This document shows, one piece after another, positions 34,524 through 45,690 of a stretch of 64,000 nucleotides of DNA. The notes below the pieces were generated by a model. The model did no database searches and had not been told where the DNA came from. It worked only from the letters and a program-made list of their open reading frames with translations. The stretch covers positions 88,555,093-88,619,092 of the forward strand of contig CM056724.1 in the NCBI GenBank assembly GCA_029844215.1, written 5' to 3'. The stretch comes from Przewalskia tangutica (lineage: Eukaryota; Streptophyta; Magnoliopsida; Solanales; Solanaceae). How positions within the stretch are numbered: the first letter of the stretch is position 1; each line of letters begins with the position of its first letter. A program made the position numbers and the translations under genes.

Positions 34524-35746
34524 ATGCCTCCGCTAGTGCAACCGGAGCCTGGGAGCGGCAAGGCACCGGCGGAGCCGCTAGTGAGATACAGGAGTTCGAG
34601 GGCGCAGCCCTGGCCAAGACTGAGGTCAGGCTTCGACGGCGGGTTTCAGGACGCCGCCACCAAAGAGGTTAGAGCCGCAGCAAGAATGGGCCGATACCGC
34701 AGCACCGAGCCTCCACCCCACACCGGGCAGGAGACGGGTTACGCGAGATGGCCCGCTTGGCCGCCGGTCGTGGCCGATATGGCGATAGCCGGACGCAGCA
34801 GCCCAGCCCAGAGCACCAGCCGTTCACCCCGAGCAGATAGTTTGAGGCTTCGGACTTTCCGAGTCAGAGCCCGCCAGAGTTTTACGTCGAGGCTCGAGGA
34901 TGATCCGCAGGAGTTCATCCGGCAGTCAGCCGATCACGCGGTGATCAAGGCTTCGTAAACCGAAGTCTGCGGACCTTTGTTCGCATCGGCCGCGTGATAC
35001 CGCAATCGATTGGTTTGATTCACGGAGCTTTCCCGGGAGAGCATGCACTCCAGCAGATGGGATGAGTTTTCGGGCTTTCTCACGCACTTCTTGCCTCCGC
35101 AGATGGCGAGGGCACGCCGGTGATTTTTGTTATCGAGACAGAGGCGACCGCCGTGAGGAGTACAATGTCGAGTTCGATTCTTTGCTCGATATGTTCTCGC
35201 GCTTAGTCAGATATGAGGATAGGGTGCATCGCCACGCCACCGCTTGATGATTATATGGCCGAATCTTGCGGGTGTTTCTTCACCGCACGACATTGCCCGC
35301 ACGCAGCTCACGCACCAGACGCGAGGCACGGAGGGTCGACGGAACGACCGGATCGCCAGAAGAGGCCAGACGGCAGGTCCTTTGGTGGCTTTCGAGGCGG
35401 ACCGCCAAGAAGAAAGCTAGTTATATACCCCCACCAAGACATGAGTGGTCCTCCACCGCCTTCGACGCAGTCGTGGCTCCGGGTTCAGATTTTCGGAGAG
35501 CGGGTGTTAACCACCAAGCCACCCCTACCTCGTTGTGACCATTGTGTAGACTCCATTTTGGAGAGTGTCGCTAGATTGGGAGTTTGTTTTGCATGCGACA
35601 GCAGGCCATTTTGCGAGGAACTGCCCTACCAAGGAAGCGGATGTTACGACTCACCTTCAGATCTCGTCGGTTCATCACCTTCATACTACGCATGCACTGC
35701 AGGCGTGCCTATGATTAGAGTGGAGGTAGCTTGTGTATATCCTTAA
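34524..35746 (+). pseudogene. Element B gag remnant
   Basis: It starts ATGCCTCCGC as in A. Pieces in shifting frames include LEDDPQEFIRQ, EYNVEFDSL, RKLVIYPHQD and a C-terminal PMIRVEVACVYP. No pol genes follow. About 0.7 kb of unexplained sequence lies between gag and the second LTR. Confidence 0.65.
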
Positions 35747-36486
35747 CCTCTAGAGTTTTGGTATGCTTGTTATGATGATCTCATTATTGTGTGCTATGTA
35801 CGGATAGCATTGTGATATGTGTGAGTTAAAATGCATGGTTAGTTGGAAGGATACGATGGAGGCACGGTAAGTGTGAACCTTAGACTATTTCACGATCGAG
35901 ACCTTAGAGGCGTCGTCTTGAGTAAAGGATTCGCTTTATGTTTGACCTTTATAAGGGTGAGTAGTATACGTGGGATTTATTTGTGTGATAAGTCCATGGG
36001 TAGTGTGAGATGGAAGTGGTAGCTTTCATGACGTGAATTAGTAAGATTGTTCGGATCGGGAACAAGAGTTCGCAGTTAGGGTCGGGTTTAGGACCATTTA
36101 TGGTCAAACCAGAACCCTTCAGGGGGGCCAGTTCTGGGTGGTCCCGCCGTGGTAGGGTCACGAGGATGCTAGGCCCAAGTTTGTATGATCATCGTATGAG
36201 TTCGTGGACGCGCTCGACCGCAGCGGTTCGAAGGCCGGAATGGCCTTAAGAAGTTTGAGGTTAGTAAGATGACCAAGTTTGAGGTAGTGACTCCAGATTT
36301 TCGAACGAAGTAATGATGAAGTATGGTACGTCTTGGGAGAGTTCAAGTGTTCGAGAAGCGGCACGACGAGTAAGGAAGATAACGTGTGTTATTTCGCGCT
36401 GCCGCAAGGCTGGCAATTTGTTGTAAGAGCTTCATCGATATCCGCTTCAGTGAAGGAACATTCGACGAATGTTTCGGCGAGGAGAA

Positions 36487-39400
36487 TGTTATACCCGATT
36501 TCCGAGTATGTATGCGAGGACGCACGCACGAGAATACGGCAGAAAGATTGGAAAGGAAGAAAGAGTGATTTTTCCACGGAAAAGTTTCCGCTTTGAGAAG
36601 GAAAAGGTTCGTTAACGGGAATTGATTCTGATTTGGTATTCGGACTTCCCGAATATTAGAGAATTATGGAATTTTATTTTGAATGGTCACGTGGGCCCAC
36701 GGAGAAATTTACTGGTTTTGTGGGCCCACTTTGTTTTCTAGATTTTGGCCATTGTGGATATTTTTTCAAAGACGCTTTTGAGGGCCAATAGAGGGTGACA
36801 CGTGTCACCCCGCCAGTGGCTCGCCGAAGTTACATTGGGCACAAGTGCCGACTCAGAGTCGCTTTCCGACGAACGCTTTCACAGCTTCGTAGGAAAATTC
36901 CGCTATGTCCTTTTTAATTTTTGGCGGATTTTTCCGAGAGACGAAACATTTTGGACCAACGGAGGGTGACATGTGTCACCTCACATCGAAGCCGCGCCCG
37001 CCGGACGATTCGTTCACGAATCGATTGATATTGGCTCACGCTGGCCCTATCGTTCCTTTGTTTTGTGCCTTGTTTTGGCCTTGTTTTGTGGCTTGTCTTG
37101 TGCCATGTTTTGTGGAGTAGGGTTAGGTGCACTTGGCTTGATCAAGGCCTTACACTTGCCTCGCACATGGCTCGATTCGCCATTGGTTGGCATTGGGTTT
37201 GCTATAAATACCCCCTTGTGAAGACTTCATTCATCCACAAATGTTTCCAAGTCTTGAATCCTCCTCCTCTTGTTGACTCTCGCCCAAGAGCTCCTCCCTT
37301 GAAAGTGGCCTCGCCGCAGGTCTCCTCCTCATGAGGTCCAGCTGGGTACCCCCTAGCCTAGTTGTTTTCAGATAATACCCTTTGTCAGGGTATAGAAATA
37401 CTCCCTAGTATTGTTATAATGCCCAAAATACCTTAGCCTTGTACCTTGTAGTATTCCAAAGATACCTCTTTACGTAGAGTCCGGAATACTACCTTTGTCC
37501 TTTTAGTCTCAAACCGAAACCCTAAGGAAATCTTCATAGTTGGTCAAGATGTGAGTAGAAGTTGGTTAGAACTTCTAAGGGTTGTTTGGAGTGGTTTGGA
37601 GCGCACTGAGTGGAGCTAAACCTTGCTCAGATCGACATTATAACTTGGATAATTTTGGGCTTATCGAGGTAATTATCTTGTCCTCTATTGTAATTGGAAA
37701 TTACATGTTTGTTAGAGTATAGTCAAGTATACTATATATGGAACTACTTAGTATTCGCAATGTCTTTTGACTTAAGCTCAAGAATAAAGAATCGAATCGA
37801 ATCAGATTTACATAGATCAGACGGTAGACTTGTGTAAGACATCGAGTAGAATTGTACACGCCCGGTAGACGTAAACCCCCTGGTCAAGCAGTAGCCTCGA
37901 TAGAGAGAGATTTACGCTCATGTGTGAGGAGTCACGAATTTTCTATGTAAAGATAGAAACTTGTGTTTTGGGGTTAATAGACGTTTGACCTTTATAGGTG
38001 AAAGTTCAAGAGTAGCGTATTCTACTCAAGGAGGGAAAGGGCTATAAGCGTTGTAGTACTTGGAGCATTTTGCTTATTGTCGATAAATCGTCGCGAGGTA
38101 TGTGAACCTCTTCCTATCTTTTCTAGCATGATTGTTGTGAACTATGTAGTACGGCAGACGCATACGTGCTAAGTGATTTGGTTGGTTTAAAACATGGGGT
38201 GTTATAATAGCTTTATGGGAAGTTAGTTATAACGACCTTATGTAAGTGAAAATGGTTTATCATGTTAGAAGTTAAGAGACTTGATCTTATAAGATAAGAG
38301 ACTTAACTTATTTGTTTTAATGTGGATGTTTGTGTGAAACCTCATTCGTGAGTAATGAGTACTGGTTTTAAAGGGATAATGTTTTACCGATTTCGAATCG
38401 AATGTATCGGCAGCACCACCGCAGCGTTAATAAAGGAAAATGTATTGAATAATGATGTATTGTATTAAAACCAAGAGAAACCTCCATCCGCATAGAAGCT
38501 AAGATGAGACAAAATGATATTACATTTTCTAGATCACGGTCATTGTAATAAGATCGTTATAAACAAGAATAAACTACTCACGATATGACATATGTTACTC
38601 AATTGTTCTAAAAAGGAATCAAGTGATTAAGTTTGGGGAACTATGAAACCATTTGAAAATGAGAAGCTTGAGTAATTGAAACTAGGCAAACCGAACTTAG
38701 GAAAAGAATGTTGTTACTTGATTTTGAAAAGGAAGGTGGGTTGGTCATTCTAATACTACGTATCGGTGACTTTATAAAAGTAATGGATCTCTTTTAAAAG
38801 AACTTAACGTATGTAGTACTTTGGGGTTAAAACCCGACTTTGGCATAAAATGAAAGTACTTTGAGTTGTGTGAAACTTGCCATGCTTGTTGTTGTGAAAC
38901 TTGCCTACGCTTGTGATGATAGCCTTTATTGTACAATCGTTGTGTTTCGTGTTACCGCTCTCGATAGAGGGTCGGTTGATAGTTGAGAACTTACTTGGAC
39001 GCGCGTGATGACGAGAAATTCCACCACGCGTGCTCGCTGATAGTATTATTGTTGTTAATCGCTGACATACCGACACGATGCGTAGCGCACGTATGCTTCC
39101 ATTTTGGTTAAGGTCTTGTGGTTAATCGCTTTGGATATATCCGACACGACGCGTAGCGCACGCATGTTTCCATTTTGATTATCGCCGTGATTTCCTCTTT
39201 GGACATACCGACACGACGCGTAGCGCACGCATGCGTCCATTTGGAATGTTGTCTTATTTTTCCTTTGGACATACCGACACGACGCGTAGCGCGCGTATGC
39301 TTCCATTTGGATTGCTCTTGTTGTTGAGGTCACATGGACATGTCTACACCGATGCAGAATTCCGGCATGCGTGGGCCGGACATTGGTATTATTGTTGCAT

Positions 39401-40005
39401 CATGGACATGTCTACACCGGCGCAGATTCCGGCACGCGCCATAACGCGAACTCGATTGATGTTGTGCGCGAGACCCATAGTTATATCGAGTGATGATCGC
39501 TTTATGTTGTGAATCGTAGTTTGGTTATCATACATGTCTCCCGCTTTATATAGACTAGTATGATTTCATTTATGATTGCACGCTTCACATACTTGGTACT
39601 TGCATCGACCTCCTTTCGGGCCGCGTCACGCCGCAGTAGAGGTACATCGGCCGGATCCCCGCCTTAGGATCACGTCAGTATTGGGAAGTTCCGCTTTCTT
39701 GGAGGCTTATCTTTTGCATGTGTTCCCGAGTTGTAGGTTCTTGTACATTCGTGGTATGGCGGCCCCGTCCCGTCATAGTCGTTGTAAATCTTAGAGTCTG
39801 TAGTCCCGCTGCAAGTGGTTGTAAAGGATTAAACTGTTCAGGTTTTATGTATATACTGAAGGCAACTGTTTGGTTGGCCTGTTTATTTATGATATCTCTT
39901 GTTAAATGACTCATGTTTTATGTTCCGCTGATTTTCTCTGATGTATGTATCACTAGGGTGCCCAGGGTAAGGCACCAGTAACGGGCCCCGGAACGGGTCG
40001 TTACA
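36487..40005 (+). repeat. Element B 3' LTR
   Basis: It pairs with 30816-34321. The minisatellite is at about 39055-39320 and the CATGGACATGTCTACACCG pair at about 39334-39440. It ends in the hairpin with GTAACG...CGTTAC arms. Confidence 0.9.
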
Positions 40006-40010
40006 TCACC

Positions 40011-40818
40011 ATTATCTGATTCAATTACCGTATTAACATGAATTTCGGGATTGCCCGATTTGTGAACCAAAAACCGACAAGCTTTGCTGTTTGTAGCATA
40101 GCAAATAAAAACACAATCCACAGTTTTTGGTCCGATTTTTACCCTTTTGGGCATAAGAACTTAGACCTTCGCTAAAAACCCCCACACTTTGAAATATTTC
40201 AAGTTGAGTTTTCTTCCTTTCCATAGATCATATGGAATAGATTGTGTTTTGTTGTGGGGTACTCTGTTGAGTATTCGATTAGCTGTAAGGATAGCTTCCC
40301 CCACAAGCTCTGCGGTAAACCGGAACTAATTAGTAAGACATTCATCATTTCTTTTAATGTTCGGTTTTTCCTTTCCGCAATTCCATTTGATTGTGGTGTG
40401 TAAGGGGCAGTAGTTTCATGAATAATTCAATATTCCAAACATGTCTCTGCAAAAGGAGATTCGTACTCTCCACCCCTATCACTTCTAATCATTTTGATCT
40501 TTTTATTCAATTGATTTTCCACTTCGTTCTTGTATTGCTTAAATGCATTAATTGCTTCATCATTACTATTAAGCAAATACACATAACAGTATCGAGTGTA
40601 ATCATCAATGAAAGTTATAAAATACTTTTTTCCACCACGAGATGGTATTGACTTCATATCACATATATCTGTGTGAATTAAGTCTAAAGGATTTGAATTC
40701 CTATCAATAGACTCATATGGATGTTTAACAAACTTAGATTCCACACAAATTTCATATTTTAATTTGTTACACTCGAATTTAGGCAATACTTCTAAATTAA
40801 TCGATTTTCGCAAGGTTT
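40011..40818 (-). pseudogene. Copia 1 pol: GAG-pre-integrase and integrase core
   Basis: Minus-strand residues include NYKTLRKSINLEVLPKFEC (pre-integrase), LDLIHTDICDMKS with the first catalytic Asp, KYFITFIDDYTRYCYVYLL and RSDRGGEYES with the second Asp. Further left, PKRVKIGPKTVDCVFICY and ACRFLVHKS belong to the integrase C-terminal region. Stops interrupt it. On the right the frame is cut by the insertion at 40827 and resumes at 42253. Confidence 0.9.
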
Positions 40819-40826
40819 TGTAATTG

Positions 40827-42245
40827 ATGCGCGGTAAGATGCACACACTTTAAACGCAAGTGCACGTTATCGTGACAAGTAGTATAGTCTTGATAAGACC
40901 GAATATCGTCCTCTAGGATTAAGGTTCAAGTACCAACTATCTATTTTCTAGTATCTATTTGGCGAATTGATAAATGATTGGTTGTTTATAACTAAGAATT
41001 ATGAAAGCTATCTAAATATAAAGATTTACTTCAGGTGTGATGAGAATAGGGCTTCCATGTATCCTTACTATCCGCTTATGCTACGTACTAATGCATTAAC
41101 TTATGGTATTCTTCTTTTGGAGAAAGCAGGTTTACGAAATCGTTTTATACTCCCGTTAGGGTTATATAAACACTCAACCCCAGCATCACACCTTACCTAC
41201 CTTTCGGTGATAAGGATAACTTTATAGGAGGATTAAGAGCAAAAACCTAGTTGACCGTCACGCACAATGCGCAAAATTAGGGTTGTTAAGCCTCTCATCA
41301 ACGCTACATAAATAATTGAGGTATTTTCATCCCCAATCCAAGAATGTCTACCCAACTTACAGCATATTCACAATCCCCCCCTTTCGGAATCTGATTAGAA
41401 ATCTTATAGTGATAATTAGTTGTCAATTAATTACCAAGAATTCAACTCAATTATTGGATAGATCTCACAATAAGAAAAATAACCATAAACATGCATTAAT
41501 TCATAACTAAAGTTTCTAGCAATTCAACAATGGAAAGCCCTAAAAGAGAATTAGTTCCTAGCCATTGACATGACAAGAACTAATTCCATGTTCATCATAC
41601 AAAACTGAAATAAAGAACAAGAAAGGAAAAAGAAATTACTAAACTAATGGTATCCAATCTCCAAGCAAAAGTCTTGAGTTGTGCAAGAAGGGGAACCCTT
41701 AAAAACTGCCTAGGGTTCTCCTTTTATAGGCTAAAAACCGTCTCCCTCTTTTCCTTCAGGCCTGGCCCAGAATTTCGTCAAAAGACCTAATTTTTCCGCG
41801 TCGGCGCCGCGGCCCTGCAGACAGGCGCCGTGGCGCCGAAAGTTCTGCAATCCGTCGGGTGTTTTGGCGCCGCGGCCCTGATATCTCGCTGCTCGGTAGC
41901 CGCGTACTGGAACTCTGTAGCTTTCGGATGTTTAGCGCCGCGCCTCGTGATTCGCTGTTCGGTAGCCGCGGCCTGGATCTTCTGCAGCCTTCTTCGAATA
42001 GTGGCGCCGCCTCGCTGATCGCAGGAGGCCGCGCTGGTCCGGTTTCACTGCTCGCCACTTTCTCTGCTTTCCAGCCTGCATCTCCTCTTTTGCCCTCTTT
42101 TTGCTCCTTTTCCGCCATTTGACCATTTTAACCACTTTGACTCAAAAGAAAGAAAAACTATCCTAATACAACACTTATATGTGCAAAATGGGACAAAAGA
42201 TTAACTAAAACTGACTCAAAAGGTGTATATAAAATACACCGATCA
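40827..42245. mobile_element. 1419-bp non-autonomous DNA-transposon-like insertion
   Basis: A perfect 8-bp duplication GTAATTGA flanks it (40819-40826 and 42246-42253). The ends TGCGCGGT and (reversed) TGATCGGT form a short imperfect inverted repeat. Removing the insert rebuilds the copia pre-integrase sequence LGHVNYKTLRK. There is no transposase. A GC-rich block with repeated GGCGCCG..GC and TCGGTAGCCGCG sits at about 41795-42045. The 8-bp duplication suggests hAT ancestry. Confidence 0.75.
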
Positions 42246-42253
42246 GTAATTGA

Positions 42254-43612
42254 CATGTCCTAACCGAACATGTCATAAATCATTTGACTCCAATAAGTAA
42301 GACGAAGCTGAATTTTCATTAATATTGTCAACAACCATTACATTGAGTTTGAAAAGGCTCTCGGTGAGGTAACCCTTTCCTATGAACATATCATTCTTAC
42401 TAATTACAATTTTCTCACTAACCAACACACACTTAAATCCATTCTTGACGAGTAGTCCGGCTGAAACTAAATTCTTCTGAATTGTTGGAACGTGCAGAAC
42501 ATTGTTGAGAGTCAGGACCTTGCCGGAAGTCATTTTCAGAAGTATCTTCCCATATCCTTCAACCTTGGCTGTTGCAGTATTTTCCATAAACAGTACCTAT
42601 TCGGGTCCAGCAGGAGCATAGGTTGCAAATGCTTATTTTGCAGCGCAAACATGTCGAGTGACACCAGAATCAAGTCACCACTCCTTTGGGTTTCCAACCA
42701 AATTGCACTCTGACAGCATTGCACACAAATCATTTATTTCCACCATATTGGCATGTCCTTTTCCCTTGTCCTTTTTCGGGAGACGACAATCTGGGCTTTT
42801 GTGGACAACTTTCCCATAATTAAAGCAGTTGCCCTTGAACTTTTTCTTGTTAGAACCATTCTCTTTTTCAGAAGGCCTCTTTCTTTTCTTGTTCATTTTC
42901 GGAGCATCATCTTCAACGATGTTGGCCCCTTCAATTGGTGAACTCTTACGATACCTCTTCTCAGCGGTTTTGTTATCTTACTCGATCTTGAGACGAATCA
43001 CAAGATCCTCCAACTTCATTTCCTTTCTTTTTTGCTTAAGATAATTTTTGAAATATTTCCACGAAGATGACAACTTCTCAATCATTACAGCCACTTGGAA
43101 TGCTTCATTCACTACCATACCTTCAGCAATAAGGGCATGGAAGATAAGTTGAAGCTCTTGAACTTGGGTTCCAACGGTTTTCCATCAACCATTTTGTAGT
43201 CTAGGAATTTGGCAACCACAAACTTCTTCAAGCAAACATCTTCTGTCTTGTACTTCTTTTCAAGTGCACTCCATAGTTCTTTGGAAGTCTCTACAGCACT
43301 GTAGACATTGTACAAGTCATCTTCTAAGGCACTTAAAATGTAGCCTTTGCACAAAAAATCAGTCTGTTTCCAAGTCTCAGTAACCATGAACTGCTGGTTG
43401 ACAGGCATGTCGGCGGCAGGCACGGGAGGGTCCTCACTGGGGAACTTTTGCAAACCAAGGGTGGTAAGCCAAAAGAACATTATTTGATGTCATCCTTTAA
43501 AGTTGGCACCGGTGAACTTCGCAGGTTTCTCAGTCGGTGGTACTGCGGTACGAGTTGTAGTAGTAACCGCTGGTGCAATATTTGCAGAGATAGTTCCAGT
43601 TTTAATTGCCAT
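42254..43612 (-). pseudogene. Copia 1 gag, zinc knuckle and protease region
   Basis: Gag starts at 43612 with MAIKTGTISANIAPAV. The next frames give WKQTDFLCKGYILSALEDDL, ELWSALEKKYKTED and FVVAKFLDYKMVDGKPLEPK. A zinc knuckle reads CFNYGKVVHKSPDC, where the second Cys of CX2CX4HX4C is Tyr. Then NLVGNPKEWWLDSG (protease region) and VEGYGKILLKMTSGKVLTLN, NVLHVPTIQKNLVSAGLLV follow. A stop replaces an expected Trp just before HVRLGH. Several frameshifts are present. Confidence 0.9.
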
Positions 43613-43684
43613 TGTTTGTCACTGTCAAATCGACAAACTGTTTTAGTTAATAAAACCAAAATAGCAATTAATTCACAGACTTCA

Positions 43685-44340
43685 ACGATGAAGATTTTAT
43701 TTCTTCAAATCGCAGTTGAATTATAAACTTAAACGATGAAGATTTTATTTCTTCAAATCACAGTATAATTATGAAACTTTAGTATTCCAACGAAGTTTTT
43801 ATATCTTCGAGTCAGAATACTAATATTCATATGGAGTAGAAAACTACACAAGTTTTAATCTCCTTAAACAGAACGACGAATATTTTATGTTCTTCAAATC
43901 GTTGTACAAGTATCACATGAGTAAGTCAAATTCATTCTTACTACCTTGAAAATAATCTTTACGTATTTCATGCAACAAATATAATACACAACGGCGAAAA
44001 TTTTATTTCTTCAAACCGAATCAATTATGCTTGAAACGAAGTGCAGTAGATTGTATGTTGTGTAATTGATGAAGTTTTTATATCTTCAAATCAAGTACCC
44101 AAATGAGTAGAAAGTTATGAGAACTTTAATCTCAACCGGAGTAGAAAATCCGAAGATTTTAGTCTCCAAATAACATACAAGAAAAATATTTTTTTTTCCT
44201 CTGAAAACATCTTTTTTTTTCTTTTGGAAAACACTTTTTCCTGGACTTTAATATTCCAACGAAGTTTTTATGTCTTCAAGTTAGAATATGAAATTTCATA
44301 CGGAGTAGAAAATCACACAGGTTTTAATCTCCAAACCAGA
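43685..44340 (-). repeat. Leader of copia 1 with repeated hairpin motifs
   Basis: Between LTR and gag are seven spaced copies of GAAG(A/T)TTTTAT.TCTTC (43690-43706, 43738-43754, 43792-43808, 43875-43894, 43995-44012, 44071-44087, 44261-44277), each a small inverted repeat. Three copies of GGAGTAGAAAA...TTTTA.TCTCC, also inverted repeats, lie near 43831, 44138 and 44300. Confidence 0.75.
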
Positions 44341-44379
44341 ATACAGATTAAAATAAAATAAACATAATTTCCTTAAGAT

Positions 44380-45092
44380 TGTTGGAATATAATAATCTGT
44401 ATTCAGTTAAATAACAAGTTTCAACACAATCTGTTAGTCAGTTAGTAAAACATATTACACGGTATAAACATTACTTAACAGTAAATTGATCATGAAACAG
44501 TAAAGGAAAACAGAATCTGTTTTGGAAAATAATTTCAGAATGTAATCGAGTCCACTTAGTTCAAAGTGTGTCCTTAAGGAAATTATTCCCCTCACAGTAC
44601 TCGAGGTTAATGGAATATCGCCTCCCAGGATAGAACGATTATCTTACTAGAATAGTAGTACTCCAAATTCCGGTAGCAGCGAACCACTCAACAGTAGTAT
44701 ATCACACAGACTTAAGAAGAATTAATTTTTCGAAATGTAGAGAAATTCATATTGGAAATCAGTTAATGAATTCTTGGAACAAATCAAGAGTTTATAGGTT
44801 TGGAGGTACTGATTCTGAATGTTTGCAACCATTCAGAATAGTCACCAAAATTTTGGAGGAAATTCGAAAAGAAAAAGGACTTGTCCAAAAAGATTAATCT
44901 GAATCTGAAGCCGAAGCCGAGCGAGCGACGACGACGGCATGATGGGTCCTTGCCCTCTCAACCCTTTTAGCAACTAGAGAAGGTGTAATGTAATATATAC
45001 ACCTCTCTTTCCTTCTCTTTTTTCGATGTGGGCTTTTACTCCCTTTAATTTTCATCCCATCATTTTTCATTCACCAATATCAAAACCCAACA
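44380..45092 (-). repeat. Copia 1 LTR (5' LTR of the element)
   Basis: 713 bp, pairs with 19172-19960. It lacks about 60 bases present in the other LTR, where GGACTTGTCC now joins directly. Minus-strand transcription of the element would start here. Confidence 0.9.
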
Positions 45093-45449
45093 ATATTATC
45101 ATATGAAGCAAGGGGGCTGGCCAACTTTGCTCTGGATAAATGAACTACTACTAATTTTCAGAAACTAGAAGCTCAAAACAGAAGAATAGTAAATAGTAAC
45201 AAATTGAAGATGTCTTATCTGAGAGTTAGACCAAGCAAGAGATGGGGAAGACATAATATTCTATAAATACGAAGGAAGTCCTCATGTTCAAATACTGATC
45301 GAGGAGAACAGGAACAACTATTTTTTTACTAACATCCAGGTGATACACTTACAAGATATTCAAAGAGGATTAAGCAATACATGGCAAGAGACAATATCAA
45401 AAAAACACCACACATCCATAACAAACAAAAAAATCAAAATGGAACAACA

Positions 45450-45639
45450 TTAACAATTAAAATCTGGAACAAGTTGCAGGAAAGAATTTGGTAGGGCAAA
45501 ACCATCAGTAGCTTTCCCCTGAAAATTTAATGATGAACTTCCTAATTTATCCTAGGAAAATAAACTTTTATGAGATTCTTAAAACACAAACCTTGTTGAT
45601 AAAAGGTGTGGAGTTTGATGCTATGGCTGAAGACGCCAT
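45450..45639 (-). pseudogene. Possible first two exons of a broken gene (plastid-targeted N terminus?)
   Basis: On the minus strand an ATG at 45639 opens MASSAIASNSTPFINK (45639-45592) followed by the donor AAG|GTTTGTG. An acceptor TTTTCAG ending at 45519 leads in phase to GKATDGFALPNSFLQLVPDF. The frame then meets TAA at 45452-45450, unless a donor at 45454 (AATT|GTTAAT) is used. The Ser/Ala-rich start looks like a chloroplast transit peptide. Copia 2 begins 51 bp upstream of the ATG and copia 1 lies 350 bp downstream, so the rest of the gene is missing here. I do not recognise the protein; chance cannot be excluded. Confidence 0.4.
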
Positions 45640-45690
45640 TGATGAACGAAATTAGCTTCAGGTTTTTGGGGCAGTGATGATGAAGGTCTC

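Larger units (their letters stand above)
30816..40005 (+). mobile_element. Element B: non-autonomous gypsy-type element with giant LTRs
   Basis: LTRs of 3506 bp (30816-34321) and 3519 bp (36487-40005) flank a 2.2-kb interior. The target duplication is TCACC (30811-30815 and 40006-40010). It is the same superfamily as A by LTR ends and gag, but the LTR bodies differ widely. The interior has a broken gag and no pol. It lies in the same orientation as A, opposite to the copia host. Confidence 0.9.
19172..45092 (-). mobile_element. Copia element 1 (Ty1/copia), with three nested insertions
   Basis: The ends are two LTRs (19172-19960 and 44380-45092) starting TGTTGGAATATAATAATC and ending CAACA. 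The whole is bracketed by the 5-bp duplication ATATT (19167-19171 and 45093-45097). Coding order on the minus strand is gag, zinc knuckle, protease region, integrase, reverse transcriptase, RNase H, the copia order. Elements A (21678-30202), B (30816-40005) and a DNA-transposon-like element (40827-42245) interrupt it; each cut can be closed in sequence after removing the insert and one target copy. Without them the element is about 6.8 kb. In-frame stops and frameshifts show that it is dead. Confidence 0.95.

Noticed and set aside
41756..42118. GC-rich 120-codon frame as a gene
   Set aside because: It lies inside a transposon-like insert, has repeated GGCGCC words, and the product has no recognisable domain.
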